Part shown: positions 29,758 to 38,940 of the stretch, in pieces
Numbering within the stretch: the stretch's first letter is position 1
Layout of the letters: every line of letters begins with the position of its first letter
NCBI GenBank assembly: GCA_022779305.1
Contig: JALFSW010000087.1
Span: 27,611 to 91,610 of the forward strand
Source: Prevotella sp.
GTDB lineage: Bacteria > Bacteroidota > Bacteroidia > Bacteroidales > Bacteroidaceae
Direction: 5' to 3'
Length of the DNA: 64,000 nt
The notes under the pieces: generated by a model
The model's input: only the letters and a program-made list of their open reading frames with translations
The model's database searches: none
Told to the model about the DNA's origin: nothing
Made by a program: the position numbers and the translations under genes

Positions 29758-30822
29758 ATGAGAAGAAAATTACTTTCTGCATTTATTGCATCGATGTTGT
29801 TCGCACCATCGATGAGCCACGCACAATCATCAGGTACGACTAAATTGATTTCCAACAAAGTAGAAATCAGCAAAGGACAACAGTACCACATGTTCTTCAA
29901 AGAATACTCTGAAAAAGTGCGCGAGTATCTTTCTAATAACAAACGAATTGCCGTTGAATTTGAACCCCTTACAGCTGATCTTTTGGAAGACGGCGGTGCG
30001 TGGTTTAGAGGAAAGAAAACTGGCGAGGGCAAAATGTTGGTAAAGATTTATCAGGAACATCCTTCCATGAAAGATCAACCCAATTACAACGAAAAGTTAG
30101 AAGAAGTAACTTTTGACGTTGTTGTAAAGGATGCTGCCAGCTACACTTTCCTTCCCTTGGTAACCGATTGGGGCAAGACAAGAACCGAGATCGGTGAGAA
30201 AATGACCGAAGATTTGGAATACACACATTTCACAAGCACTTATGCCGAAATGCACCCAACCATCACCGAGACCGAACTTTCGATGTGTGAGATTTATTAC
30301 ACAGGCAATTATGAATTCCCTTTGTATTTTGCTTTCTTCAATGAAGACAATCAATTAATTTCTTCTGACTTCATTGTGAACAACTTCTTCCGCATCAACG
30401 ACCCTGAGAATTCGCCCATTAGTAAGTATTTGCAAGAAAATGGCTACGAATATTTAGGTTATGACGAACAACGTTGGTTCGTGATGTACAATGAAAAGAC
30501 AAAGACACAAGCCAGCTGTGGTTTGATGATCATTCAAGGGCAGTATTTCATGTATTGCATGTTCCAATATAGCCCAGAAAGCCCATTAGGTCTTGACGGC
30601 ACAAAGGCTGATATGCCAACGATGGACGTGAAATATGAAGGCAACACCATCGAAATTATTGCCAACGGACAAGAGAAAAACAACGTGGCAATTTATGCCC
30701 TCAATGGTCAATGCCTGGCAAAGGGAACGCTCAAGGCAGGTGTGAATCACTTTGAAATGGCAAAGAGGATGCCTGTTATCATTAAGGCAGGTAAGTGCAT
30801 ACCAGTGAAACTTATGCCTTAA
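29758..30822 (+). CDS. Hypothetical secreted protein, sorting-domain-like C-terminus
   Basis: Signal peptide. C-terminus VAIYALNGQCLAKGTLKAGVNHFEMAKRMPVIIKAGKCIPVKLMP. Confidence 0.6.
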   Translation: MRRKLLSAFIASMLFAPSMSHAQSSGTTKLISNKVEISKGQQYHMFFKEYSEKVREYLSNNKRIAVEFEPLTADLLEDGGAWFRGKKTGEGKMLVKIYQEHPSMKDQPNYNEKLEEVTFDVVVKDAASYTFLPLVTDWGKTRTEIGEKMTEDLEYTHFTSTYAEMHPTITETELSMCEIYYTGNYEFPLYFAFFNEDNQLISSDFIVNNFFRINDPENSPISKYLQENGYEYLGYDEQRWFVMYNEKTKTQASCGLMIIQGQYFMYCMFQYSPESPLGLDGTKADMPTMDVKYEGNTIEIIANGQEKNNVAIYALNGQCLAKGTLKAGVNHFEMAKRMPVIIKAGKCIPVKLMP

Positions 30823-30874
30823 ACCTACATTTTAATCAATCATATACATTTAATCATTACAAACTACTACCATT

Positions 30875-33079
30875 ATGAGAAAATTTAACATCCAACTCAT
30901 TTTAGTAGCACTCTTGTGTTCAGTGCAGTCAGCATTTGCCGAAGAGTGGAGCTACAATTTTGAGAATTTCAACACAGCCATTAATTCTGCGGGCGCAAGA
31001 ACAGCTATCAGTGCAACGCTCAATGGCTTGGAATGGCGTATGTATGGTGTTACGAGTAAAAAAGAAAACCAAGGCGACTATGCTATCGGAGATGGTTCGA
31101 TGCGTATCTATGGCATAGTCAACAAAGCAAAAGAAATGACCCACTTCACACTCGCTACAAAGCGTGATATTGGTACGTTTAAATTTATGTTTGGTGCAAA
31201 CGAACAATGGGTGAACCATCAAGTAGAATGGATTGTGCAATGGTCTACAAATGGCGAAAGCTGGACCACCGTTGGCGACCCATTCAGAGCGAGTAATTTT
31301 GCTATCGAAGTGGAAAGAGTCATCAACCAACCTTCTGCATTTGTACGTATCGTGAGAGCCGACTATACTACTTATGATTTCAAATCGGGAACTTCTTATG
31401 GCTTCCTTGCACACATTGATAACATGAGCATCAGTGACATCACCGCAGGACCAAGCGTAACGCTTTCAGCCTCGGCAGGTGTATTGGACTTTGGCGAAAT
31501 GGCTTTGGGTGCAACAGCAGAGAAAACCTTCACAGTCAATTATGCCGGTGGTGAGGGTGAGCCAGAAATCACACTTGATGGTCAAGATAAAGATGCTTTC
31601 ATGTTCACACAGCAAACAGATGCAACAGCAGGAACACAAACCATTTCAGTTTCTTGTAAGGCATATCGCCGTGGCACACACACAGCATTCCTTAACATTC
31701 ACTATGGTGGTTTGGAAACCAATGTAAATCTCACGGCTGTGGGTAAACGTGCAGACGATAACCAAAAGTTCAGCGGTGGTGAAGGAACAGAAACAAATCC
31801 TTACCTCATTTCAAGCGATTTAGATCTCTTAGAACTCTCTGATGATGTTGAAATGAAGCTCAACACCTATAAAGGAAAGTTCTTCAAGATGACGAATAAC
31901 ATTTCAATGAAAGATGCTACAAACTTCCGCAGCATTGGTAACAACTTCGGTCGTACGGCGGATGACGAAAATTACATTCGTCCTTTCTCTGGAACATTCG
32001 ATGGTGCAGGCTTCACCATCTCTGATTTAAAGATTATTCGCATTGACAATCTGTTTGTAGGACTCTTCGGAATCATCAATGATGCAACCATCAAGAACCT
32101 CACCATCTCTAAGAGTAAATTAAACGCAAAGGCTGGCGTTGCAGCAGTTGCAGGTTTGATGTTGAACGCATCCGTAATTGAAAACTGCCACACAACTGCC
32201 GATGTTGAAATAATCTGCGACAACTTCTATGCAGCAGGTATCTGTGGAGGTGCTTTGAATGGCAAAGGTGGACGCATCTCTGATTGTACCAATTCGGCAA
32301 CGGTTACCGGAAATACGGGCATGACGGCTGGTGTTATCGGTTATTCTGGACAAGAAGGTTTTCTCATTGAACGTTGTGGAAACTACGGAACCATCACCGA
32401 CAAGATCTCTTTCGTGGGCGGTATCATTGCAGGAACAGAAAACACAATTCACATCAACGACTGTTTCAATGCAGGAGAAATCAATATGCTGAACTCACAA
32501 TCTGCAAACAACACTCGTGGTGGAGGTATTTTGGGTAGCGCAGAAAAAGTAGACAAGGGTATGATCTACATCAACAACTGCTACAATGTGGGGCGATTCA
32601 ATACGCTTGCGCAATCGCTTCACCCTATCTTCGACTGCACAGTGTTCTGGGAACCCGGAAACTATACATTGAAGAACAACTATTACTCACAGGAAATCAA
32701 TAACTATCAATATGATTCAGAGTACGTTCCAGAAGAACACAAAGTGATTGCGGTTTCTGTTGCAGAAATGAAAACAGATGCGTTCATAAAGAAACTCAAT
32801 GTTTGGCACAACACATGGATTTTTAAAGATGGTGTGAACAATGGTTTCCCTGTGCCAGAAGGTGAGGTTGCAAGTGCTATCAACACAACCAACGCAACTG
32901 CAAAACCAGTCGTTTCGATTGTTAATGGTAAGTTAGTGGTAAGTGGCAACTGCACAGACATCGTTGTTTATGACGTGAATGGTAAGCGTGTCAATGCTGA
33001 TGCGTTGTTCACCAAAGGATTGTATATCGTAAAAATGACAGTTGATGGCAAAACTTTTGCAACAAAAGTGATGCGCTAA
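30875..33079 (+). CDS. Large secreted protein with choice-of-anchor/GLUG-like repeats and T9SS-like C-terminus
   Basis: Signal peptide; ASAGVLDFGEMALGATAEKTFTVNY; GLUG-like repeats (LFGIINDATIKNLTISKS...); C-terminus IVVYDVNGKRVNADALFTKGLYIVKMTVDGKTFATKVMR. Confidence 0.7.
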   Translation: MRKFNIQLILVALLCSVQSAFAEEWSYNFENFNTAINSAGARTAISATLNGLEWRMYGVTSKKENQGDYAIGDGSMRIYGIVNKAKEMTHFTLATKRDIGTFKFMFGANEQWVNHQVEWIVQWSTNGESWTTVGDPFRASNFAIEVERVINQPSAFVRIVRADYTTYDFKSGTSYGFLAHIDNMSISDITAGPSVTLSASAGVLDFGEMALGATAEKTFTVNYAGGEGEPEITLDGQDKDAFMFTQQTDATAGTQTISVSCKAYRRGTHTAFLNIHYGGLETNVNLTAVGKRADDNQKFSGGEGTETNPYLISSDLDLLELSDDVEMKLNTYKGKFFKMTNNISMKDATNFRSIGNNFGRTADDENYIRPFSGTFDGAGFTISDLKIIRIDNLFVGLFGIINDATIKNLTISKSKLNAKAGVAAVAGLMLNASVIENCHTTADVEIICDNFYAAGICGGALNGKGGRISDCTNSATVTGNTGMTAGVIGYSGQEGFLIERCGNYGTITDKISFVGGIIAGTENTIHINDCFNAGEINMLNSQSANNTRGGGILGSAEKVDKGMIYINNCYNVGRFNTLAQSLHPIFDCTVFWEPGNYTLKNNYYSQEINNYQYDSEYVPEEHKVIAVSVAEMKTDAFIKKLNVWHNTWIFKDGVNNGFPVPEGEVASAINTTNATAKPVVSIVNGKLVVSGNCTDIVVYDVNGKRVNADALFTKGLYIVKMTVDGKTFATKVMR

Positions 33080-33145
33080 TCAGCAATATTTTCCAACAAG
33101 TTATTTTCAACTCAAAGCCACATAGTGCTTTGAATGACAATTAAT

Positions 33146-33190
33146 AAGTGGTGTGCCAAGATTTAAATCCTATGGTACACCACTTTTTTT
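33146..33190 (+). terminator. Rho-independent terminator
   Basis: AAGTGGTGTgCCA ... TGGtACACCACTT followed by TTTTT. Confidence 0.8.
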
Positions 33191-33314
33191 ATTACAGAAG
33201 AATGAGAAAATCATATTTCATTGCCTTTTACTCCCGACCTCAACAAAAATCCTAATAAAAAAGAAAAAGTAGTTTTTTCTGCATTATATATTATGTAGTT
33301 CTCCAAAAAATGAG

Positions 33315-33322
33315 TATCTTTG
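33315..33322 (+). promoter_or_regulatory. Putative -7 element (TATCTTTG) of tig
   Basis: TAnnTTTG about 90 nt upstream of the tig start. Confidence 0.45.
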
Positions 33323-33411
33323 CGCCTTAAAGTGTCTAAACCTTTTTGCATTGGCAAACCATAGGCACATCAATCTTGATAGATAATAAATAAAAATATA
33401 AGACTTCAAAG

Positions 33412-34782
33412 ATGAAAATTTCATTTGAAAATCCAGACAAAATCAATGGTCTTTTGACCCTCACAGTAGAAGAAGCCGATTACCAAAATGAGGTAGAAAA
33501 CACCCTCAAGGATTATCGCAAGCGTGCTAATATCCCAGGATTCCGTCCAGGACAAGCACCCATGGGAATGATCAAACGACAGATGGGTACTCAAGTAAAG
33601 ATGGATGCCATCAATAAAATATTGGGCGAACAGCTCCAAAACTATATTGCTGAGAACAAAATTCATATGCTCGGACAACCCATGGCAGCTGAATCTCAAG
33701 AAGCAGTTGAACTTGAAAAACCTGCCCCCTACGTGTTTAAGTTCGACATTGCGATAGCACCAGAGTTCGACATTGAACTAACAAAGAAAGACAAGGTTGA
33801 TTACTATGAAATAGCCATCGATGATGCGCTTATAGACAAGCAAGTAGAAATGTTTGCTAGCCGCGCTGGACACTACGAAAAGGCTGAAAACTTTGAACCA
33901 GAAAAGCGCGACATGCTTAAAGGCGACTTGCGAGAGCTTGACGAAAATGGCAACACGCTTGAAGGCGGTGTAACGGTTGAAGCTGCTGTGATGATGCCAC
34001 AATTCATCAAGGTGGATGAACAAAAGCAACTTTTCGATGGTGCGAAACTTGGCGACATCATCACTTTCAATCCTCGCAAAGCCTACCCAGAAAACGATGC
34101 AGAAGTTTCTTCACTCTTGAAAATCAATCGTGATGAAGTAGCTCAACACACAGGCGACTTCTCTTATCAAATCACAGAAATCTCTCGCTTTGTTAATGCA
34201 GAAAACAACAAAGAGCTTTGGGACAATGTTTATGGTCAAGAAGCCGACATCAAAGACGAAAAAGAATTCCGTGAAAAGATTTCTGAAGGCTTGAAAGGAC
34301 AATTGGAAGGCGACTCTAACTACAAGTTCATTCAAGACTTGCGTGCCTACACAGAAAAGAAAGTGGGCGAATTGCAGTTCCCCGATGCGCTTTTGAAACG
34401 TATTATGCTTGCCAACAATCAAGATAAGGGGCAAGAATTTGTTGATAAGAACTATGAGCAAAGCATCAAGGAACTCACATGGCACCTCATCAAAGAAAAG
34501 ATTGCAGTTGCAAACGAAATCAAGATTGAAGATGCAGATGTGAGAGAAAGTGCTATCTTCATGGCACGTATTCAATTTGCACAATACGGCATGAACAATG
34601 TTCCTGAAGAATACCTCAACAATTATGCAGACGAAATGTTGAAGAAACGTGAGAACATTGATAGCTTTGTGGAGGCTGCACTCGATCGCAAACTCGCTGC
34701 AAAAGTGAAGGAAATTGTGAAACTGAATACCAAAAAGGTAACACTCGACGAGTTTAATAAGCTCATTGAGCAAGCACAATAA
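33412..34782 (+). CDS. tig: Trigger factor
   Basis: YRKRANIPGFRPGQAPMGMIKRQMG ribosome-binding signature. Followed further downstream by clpP-clpX. Confidence 0.95.
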   Translation: MKISFENPDKINGLLTLTVEEADYQNEVENTLKDYRKRANIPGFRPGQAPMGMIKRQMGTQVKMDAINKILGEQLQNYIAENKIHMLGQPMAAESQEAVELEKPAPYVFKFDIAIAPEFDIELTKKDKVDYYEIAIDDALIDKQVEMFASRAGHYEKAENFEPEKRDMLKGDLRELDENGNTLEGGVTVEAAVMMPQFIKVDEQKQLFDGAKLGDIITFNPRKAYPENDAEVSSLLKINRDEVAQHTGDFSYQITEISRFVNAENNKELWDNVYGQEADIKDEKEFREKISEGLKGQLEGDSNYKFIQDLRAYTEKKVGELQFPDALLKRIMLANNQDKGQEFVDKNYEQSIKELTWHLIKEKIAVANEIKIEDADVRESAIFMARIQFAQYGMNNVPEEYLNNYADEMLKKRENIDSFVEAALDRKLAAKVKEIVKLNTKKVTLDEFNKLIEQAQ

Positions 34783-34807
34783 GGTTTGAATTAACAAAAA
34801 AAACAGA

Positions 34808-34840
34808 AAGTGGATAGGCTTTTCAGCTTATCCACTTTTT
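34808..34840 (+). terminator. Terminator of tig
   Basis: aaGTGGATAggctttTcagcTTATCCACttttt. Confidence 0.8.
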
Positions 34841-34962
34841 ATTTGCATTCACATTGATTCAACCATGTTCTTAGTCATAGAACTACTCTTGTATAATTAC
34901 CCGAAAAATAAACGAAAAAACAACTAAACGAAGTTGATCATTTTTTAGAACCACTCTCACCT

Positions 34963-35163
34963 TAAACCCAATTCGGTCATTAGAGACCAAACTGATTGCA
35001 GCTGATGGTCTGTGCAGGTTGTTTAGCGTTTTATCGCAGATGTAGCGGGCTACTTCAAGAGAAAACGATAAAGAAGATGCCGACAAGCAGATGCAAACGG
35101 TTGGGAAGTGAATAAATAAGACAAAAAGAAAACCCAAGCGGTCTAATGACCGATTTGGGTTAA
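34963..35163 (+). repeat. MITE-like intergenic element, copy 3 in + orientation (full length)
   Basis: taaacccaattcggtcattagagacc ... gcagatgtagcgggctacttcaagagaaaacg ... ggtctaatgaccgatttgggttaa. Confidence 0.9.
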
Positions 35164-35217
35164 AAGAACTAAACGTGCAATAAAAAAGCATGTTTTGCCG
35201 TTATCAGATTAATTGTT

Positions 35218-36381
35218 ATGCAATGGACAGACAGAATCCGTAAGGTAAAAATATTTTTGGTAATTGCCGCTGTGGTCATAGCTGTGGCGTCATTGGTGAT
35301 TTCTCATTATCTCACCAACGACCTTGCTACACAAGAACGAACAAGAATGGAGGTCTGGGCAGAAGCGATGCGCTCACTCAATCAAGCCGACGAAACAACC
35401 GACCTTGCACTGGTTCTGAAGGTCTTGAATGAAAACAACACCATCCCTGTGATTGTTTTAGATAATAACGGACAGGTAACAGAGTTTCGCAACGTTGAAA
35501 TAGCCGAAAAAAACAAAAAAGACAGCTTGGCGTATGTGTCTGAAATGGCCAATCGTTTGAAAGCATCTGGACACAGCTTACGCATAGATTTTGCCGACCA
35601 AACGAACGATTTCATAGATGTTTGCTATGACGAATCGCTCATTTTGAAACGTTTAGCGATTTATCCCTATGTGCAGTTGGGCGTGGTGATGCTATTTGTA
35701 GTGGTTGCTATTTTTGCATTGCTCACCTCCAAACGTGCCGAACAAAACAAAGTGTGGGTGGGGCTTAGCAAGGAAACAGCCCACCAGTTGGGCACTCCCA
35801 TCTCTTCACTCATGGCATGGGCTGCAGTGCTGAAAGAAACCTATCCCGATGACGCCTTATTGCCAGAAATGAGTAAGGACATAGAACGATTACAATTGAT
35901 AGCCGATCGCTTTTCAAAGATTGGATCGTTGCCCGAGCCCGTTCCCTCGAGTTTGAATGATGTGCTTAGCAACGTTGTGGATTATATGAATCGGCGCACC
36001 TCAAAGAAAATCATTATAACCAAAAAATTTCCGTCGAACCCTATTATCATTTCTATGAATGCAGCGCTCTTTGAGTGGGTCATTGAAAATCTTTGTAAGA
36101 ATGCCGTTGATGCGATGGCTGGAGAGGGTGGAAAGATCCATTTACGACTCTATGAAAGCGATGCAAAAGCATTTATAGAAGTGAGCGACACGGGGAAAGG
36201 TATTCGCAAAAAAGATCTCCGAAATGTTTTCCGACCAGGATTTACGACCAAAAGCCGAGGCTGGGGATTGGGGCTTAGTCTTGCCAAGCGCATCGTAGAA
36301 GAATACCACAAAGGGCGTATTTATATAAAAAATTCAGAGGTGGGAAAAGGTACGACTTTTAAAATAGAATTGAAGAAATAA
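35218..36381 (+). CDS. Sensor histidine kinase (orphan)
   Basis: Two TM segments; HQLGTPISSLMAW H-box variant; N box LCKNAVDAMAG; GWGLGLSLAKRIVEEYH. Confidence 0.88.
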   Translation: MQWTDRIRKVKIFLVIAAVVIAVASLVISHYLTNDLATQERTRMEVWAEAMRSLNQADETTDLALVLKVLNENNTIPVIVLDNNGQVTEFRNVEIAEKNKKDSLAYVSEMANRLKASGHSLRIDFADQTNDFIDVCYDESLILKRLAIYPYVQLGVVMLFVVVAIFALLTSKRAEQNKVWVGLSKETAHQLGTPISSLMAWAAVLKETYPDDALLPEMSKDIERLQLIADRFSKIGSLPEPVPSSLNDVLSNVVDYMNRRTSKKIIITKKFPSNPIIISMNAALFEWVIENLCKNAVDAMAGEGGKIHLRLYESDAKAFIEVSDTGKGIRKKDLRNVFRPGFTTKSRGWGLGLSLAKRIVEEYHKGRIYIKNSEVGKGTTFKIELKK

Positions 36382-36449
36382 TCCTGTTTCTTTTGCAACG
36401 GAAACACTCATCAAACCAGAGTTTTAAACCTATTGTTTATCCGCTTTTC

Positions 36450-36515
36450 AACTAAGCCTCACTTGCGATGTAACTGAGCCTTACTTACGGTGCAACTGAG
36501 GCTCATTTGCAAAGC
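36450..36515. repeat. Three 22-nt units of near-palindromic 15-mer (locus T3)
   Basis: aactaagcctcacttgcgatgt / aactgagccttacttacggtgc / aactgaggctcatttgcaaagc. Confidence 0.87.
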
Positions 36516-36605
36516 AACGATAGTTATCTTAAACCCAAGCGTCGTTTGTTTCAAGCTCAGTAGACAATAAAATGAAACAAAAAATAATGCGAAAAAAGTT
36601 TTAAT

Positions 36606-36639
36606 TTTGCCAACAGATTATCTTTTTTTATTATCTTTG
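36606..36639 (+). promoter_or_regulatory. Putative promoter TTTG...TATCTTTG upstream of clpP
   Basis: TTTG 36606-36609, TATCTTTG 36632-36639, 22 nt spacing. Confidence 0.5.
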
Positions 36640-36759
36640 TGTTATCATACGCCTTTGAGACGCCATTTTGATGGCATAGTCTTTGTATGATAACAGGCGA
36701 AAAGTCGAGGTGCGAAGCCTTGATAATTGTCTATTTAAAATAAATAACAGATAAGAACA

Positions 36760-37443
36760 ATGAACGATTTTAGAAAATATGCTACGAAACATTTGGGCAT
36801 AAATGGAATGGTGTTTGACGATGTGGTGAGTATGCAAAACCAATATCTCAATCCCTATATTCTTGAGGAACGCCAACTGAACGTAACCCAGATGGATGTT
36901 TTCTCAAGACTGATGATGGATCGCATCATTTTCCTCGGTACACCTATCGACGACTATACTGCCAACACGTTGCAAGCGCAATTGCTTTATCTTGATTCGG
37001 TAGATGCAGGAAAAGACATCTCTATTTATATCAATTCGCCTGGCGGTAGCGTAACAGCAGGTTTGGGCATTTACGACACAATGCAATTCATTTCGAGCGA
37101 CGTGGCAACCATCTGTACAGGTATGGCGGCTTCAATGGCTGCAGTGTTGCTCGTGGCTGGACAAGAAGGTAAACGTTCTGCACTGACCCACAGCCGTGTG
37201 ATGATTCACCAACCATTGGGCGGCGTTCAAGGACAAGCATCCGACATCGAAATCGAAGCAAAGGAAATTCAGAAGTTCAAGAAAGAACTCTATACCATCA
37301 TTAGCAACCACTCGCACCAATCCTATGAAAAGGTATGGAACGATAGCGACCGTAACTATTGGATGACTTCAGAAGAAGCCAAGGCGTATGGTATGATCGA
37401 CCAAGTTTACAAACGAAAGACAGATGGCGATGGCGCAAAATAA
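36760..37443 (+). CDS. clpP: ATP-dependent Clp protease proteolytic subunit
   Basis: [14 protein letters not shown] (Ser active site), [10 protein letters not shown] (His). Confidence 0.97.
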   Translation: MNDFRKYATKHLGINGMVFDDVVSMQNQYLNPYILEERQLNVTQMDVFSRLMMDRIIFLGTPIDDYTANTLQAQLLYLDSVDAGKDISIYINSPGGSVTAGLGIYDTMQFISSDVATICTGMAASMAAVLLVAGQEGKRSALTHSRVMIHQPLGGVQGQASDIEIEAKEIQKFKKELYTIISNHSHQSYEKVWNDSDRNYWMTSEEAKAYGMIDQVYKRKTDGDGAK

Positions 37444-38659
37444 ATGTAGTTTTTGCGGACGACCTGAAAACCAAGTGGGCATTCTCATTACGGGCATCAA
37501 TGGTTATATCTGTAATGAGTGTGCAAGACAGGCCTACACGATTGTTAAAGAAGCAACACGAAGCGAAGAAGCTGCCGTGCTGCCAGAAATCGACATCAAA
37601 GATATTCCCAAACCTCGAGCAATCAAAGAGCATTTAGACCAATACATCATCGGACAAGACGAAGCAAAACGTTTTCTTTCCGTAGCGGTCTATAATCACT
37701 ACAAACGATTAACTCAGGAAACGGAAGATGATGGTGTTGAAATAGAAAAGAGTAATATTATAATGGTGGGATCTACGGGAACGGGCAAAACGCTCTTGGC
37801 TCGCACCATTGCCAAATTGCTCAATGTACCTTTCACGATTGTTGATGCAACGGTTTTCACGGAAGCAGGCTATGTAGGTGAAGACATCGAAAGCATCCTT
37901 TCACGCTTGTTGCAAGTGGCCGACTACAATGTGGAAGCGGCAGAACGTGGCATTGTTTTCATTGACGAAATCGACAAGATTGCACGCAAGAGCGACAACC
38001 CAAGTATCACGCGCGACGTGAGCGGTGAGGGTGTGCAGCAAGGTATGCTGAAACTCCTTGAGGGAACCATTGTGAACGTGCCACCCAAAGGCGGACGCAA
38101 ACATCCCGATCAGGAATACATCCACGTGAACACGAAAAACATCCTGTTCATTTGTGGTGGTGCATTCGATGGCATAGAAAGAAAAATAGCACAACGACTG
38201 AACACCCACGTTGTGGGCTTCAATTCGGTGCAAAACGTGACGAAAGTGGACAAAAATGACCTCATGAAGTATGTACTTCCACAAGACTTAAAGTCGTTTG
38301 GTCTCATCCCCGAAATCATTGGACGTCTGCCCGTGCTCACATATCTCAACCCGTTAGACCGAGAAGCGTTACGCCAAATTCTCGTTGCGCCAAAGAATTC
38401 AATTGTGAAACAATACGTGAAACTCTTTGAGATGGATGGTATCACACTAACTTTCAGCGAAGAAGCACTCGATTACATTGTTGATAAGGCTGTGGAATAC
38501 AAACTGGGTGCACGTGGTTTGCGTTCAATTGTGGAAGCGGTGATGATGGACAATATGTTTGATTTGCCTTCACGCAAAGTCAAAAATTGCGAGATTACAG
38601 CCGAATATGCTCGCCAACAACTCGACAAATCACATCTTCAAACCCGTGAAACCGTCTAA
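37424..38659 (+). CDS. clpX: ATP-dependent protease ATPase subunit ClpX
   Basis: N-terminal C4 zinc domain ([12 protein letters not shown]...CNECARQAY), Walker [14 protein letters not shown]. 20 nt overlap with clpP. Confidence 0.98.
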   Translation: MAMAQNKCSFCGRPENQVGILITGINGYICNECARQAYTIVKEATRSEEAAVLPEIDIKDIPKPRAIKEHLDQYIIGQDEAKRFLSVAVYNHYKRLTQETEDDGVEIEKSNIIMVGSTGTGKTLLARTIAKLLNVPFTIVDATVFTEAGYVGEDIESILSRLLQVADYNVEAAERGIVFIDEIDKIARKSDNPSITRDVSGEGVQQGMLKLLEGTIVNVPPKGGRKHPDQEYIHVNTKNILFICGGAFDGIERKIAQRLNTHVVGFNSVQNVTKVDKNDLMKYVLPQDLKSFGLIPEIIGRLPVLTYLNPLDREALRQILVAPKNSIVKQYVKLFEMDGITLTFSEEALDYIVDKAVEYKLGARGLRSIVEAVMMDNMFDLPSRKVKNCEITAEYARQQLDKSHLQTRETV

Positions 38660-38721
38660 AACAAACCATAAAGAAGGAGAAGGAATGCGGAATATAAAAA
38701 GCCCCCACTCCTTTTCTCCTT

Positions 38722-38898
38722 AGCCCCCAATTCGGTATCAATTATCTGCGCATAATGATTATTATTGTACGCAGATGTAGCAGGCTACTTCAAGATAAAG
38801 TAACAAGAGAGATGCCGAGAAACAAATGCAAGCGGTCGGTAACTAATAAATAAATGAGAGGGAGAAACCCTTGCAGTTTAATGACCGATTAGGAGTTT
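38722..38898 (+). repeat. MITE-like intergenic element, divergent copy
   Basis: agcccccaattcggtatcaatt ... cgcagatgtagcaggctacttcaagataaagtaac ... tttaatgaccgattaggagttt. Confidence 0.8.
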
Positions 38899-38940
38899 TA
38901 AAAACTATTCTTGCACGAACACCCTAAGCTATTAACACTG

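Noticed and set aside
34883-35191. ORFs running through several MITE-like elements (e.g. ...SLEVARYICDKTLNNLHR...SLVSNDRIGF) as a conserved small protein family
   Set aside because: The frame is interrupted in other copies (e.g. an in-frame TAG in the 41316 copy, divergent 38722 copy). Apparent conservation follows from nucleotide repeat identity.
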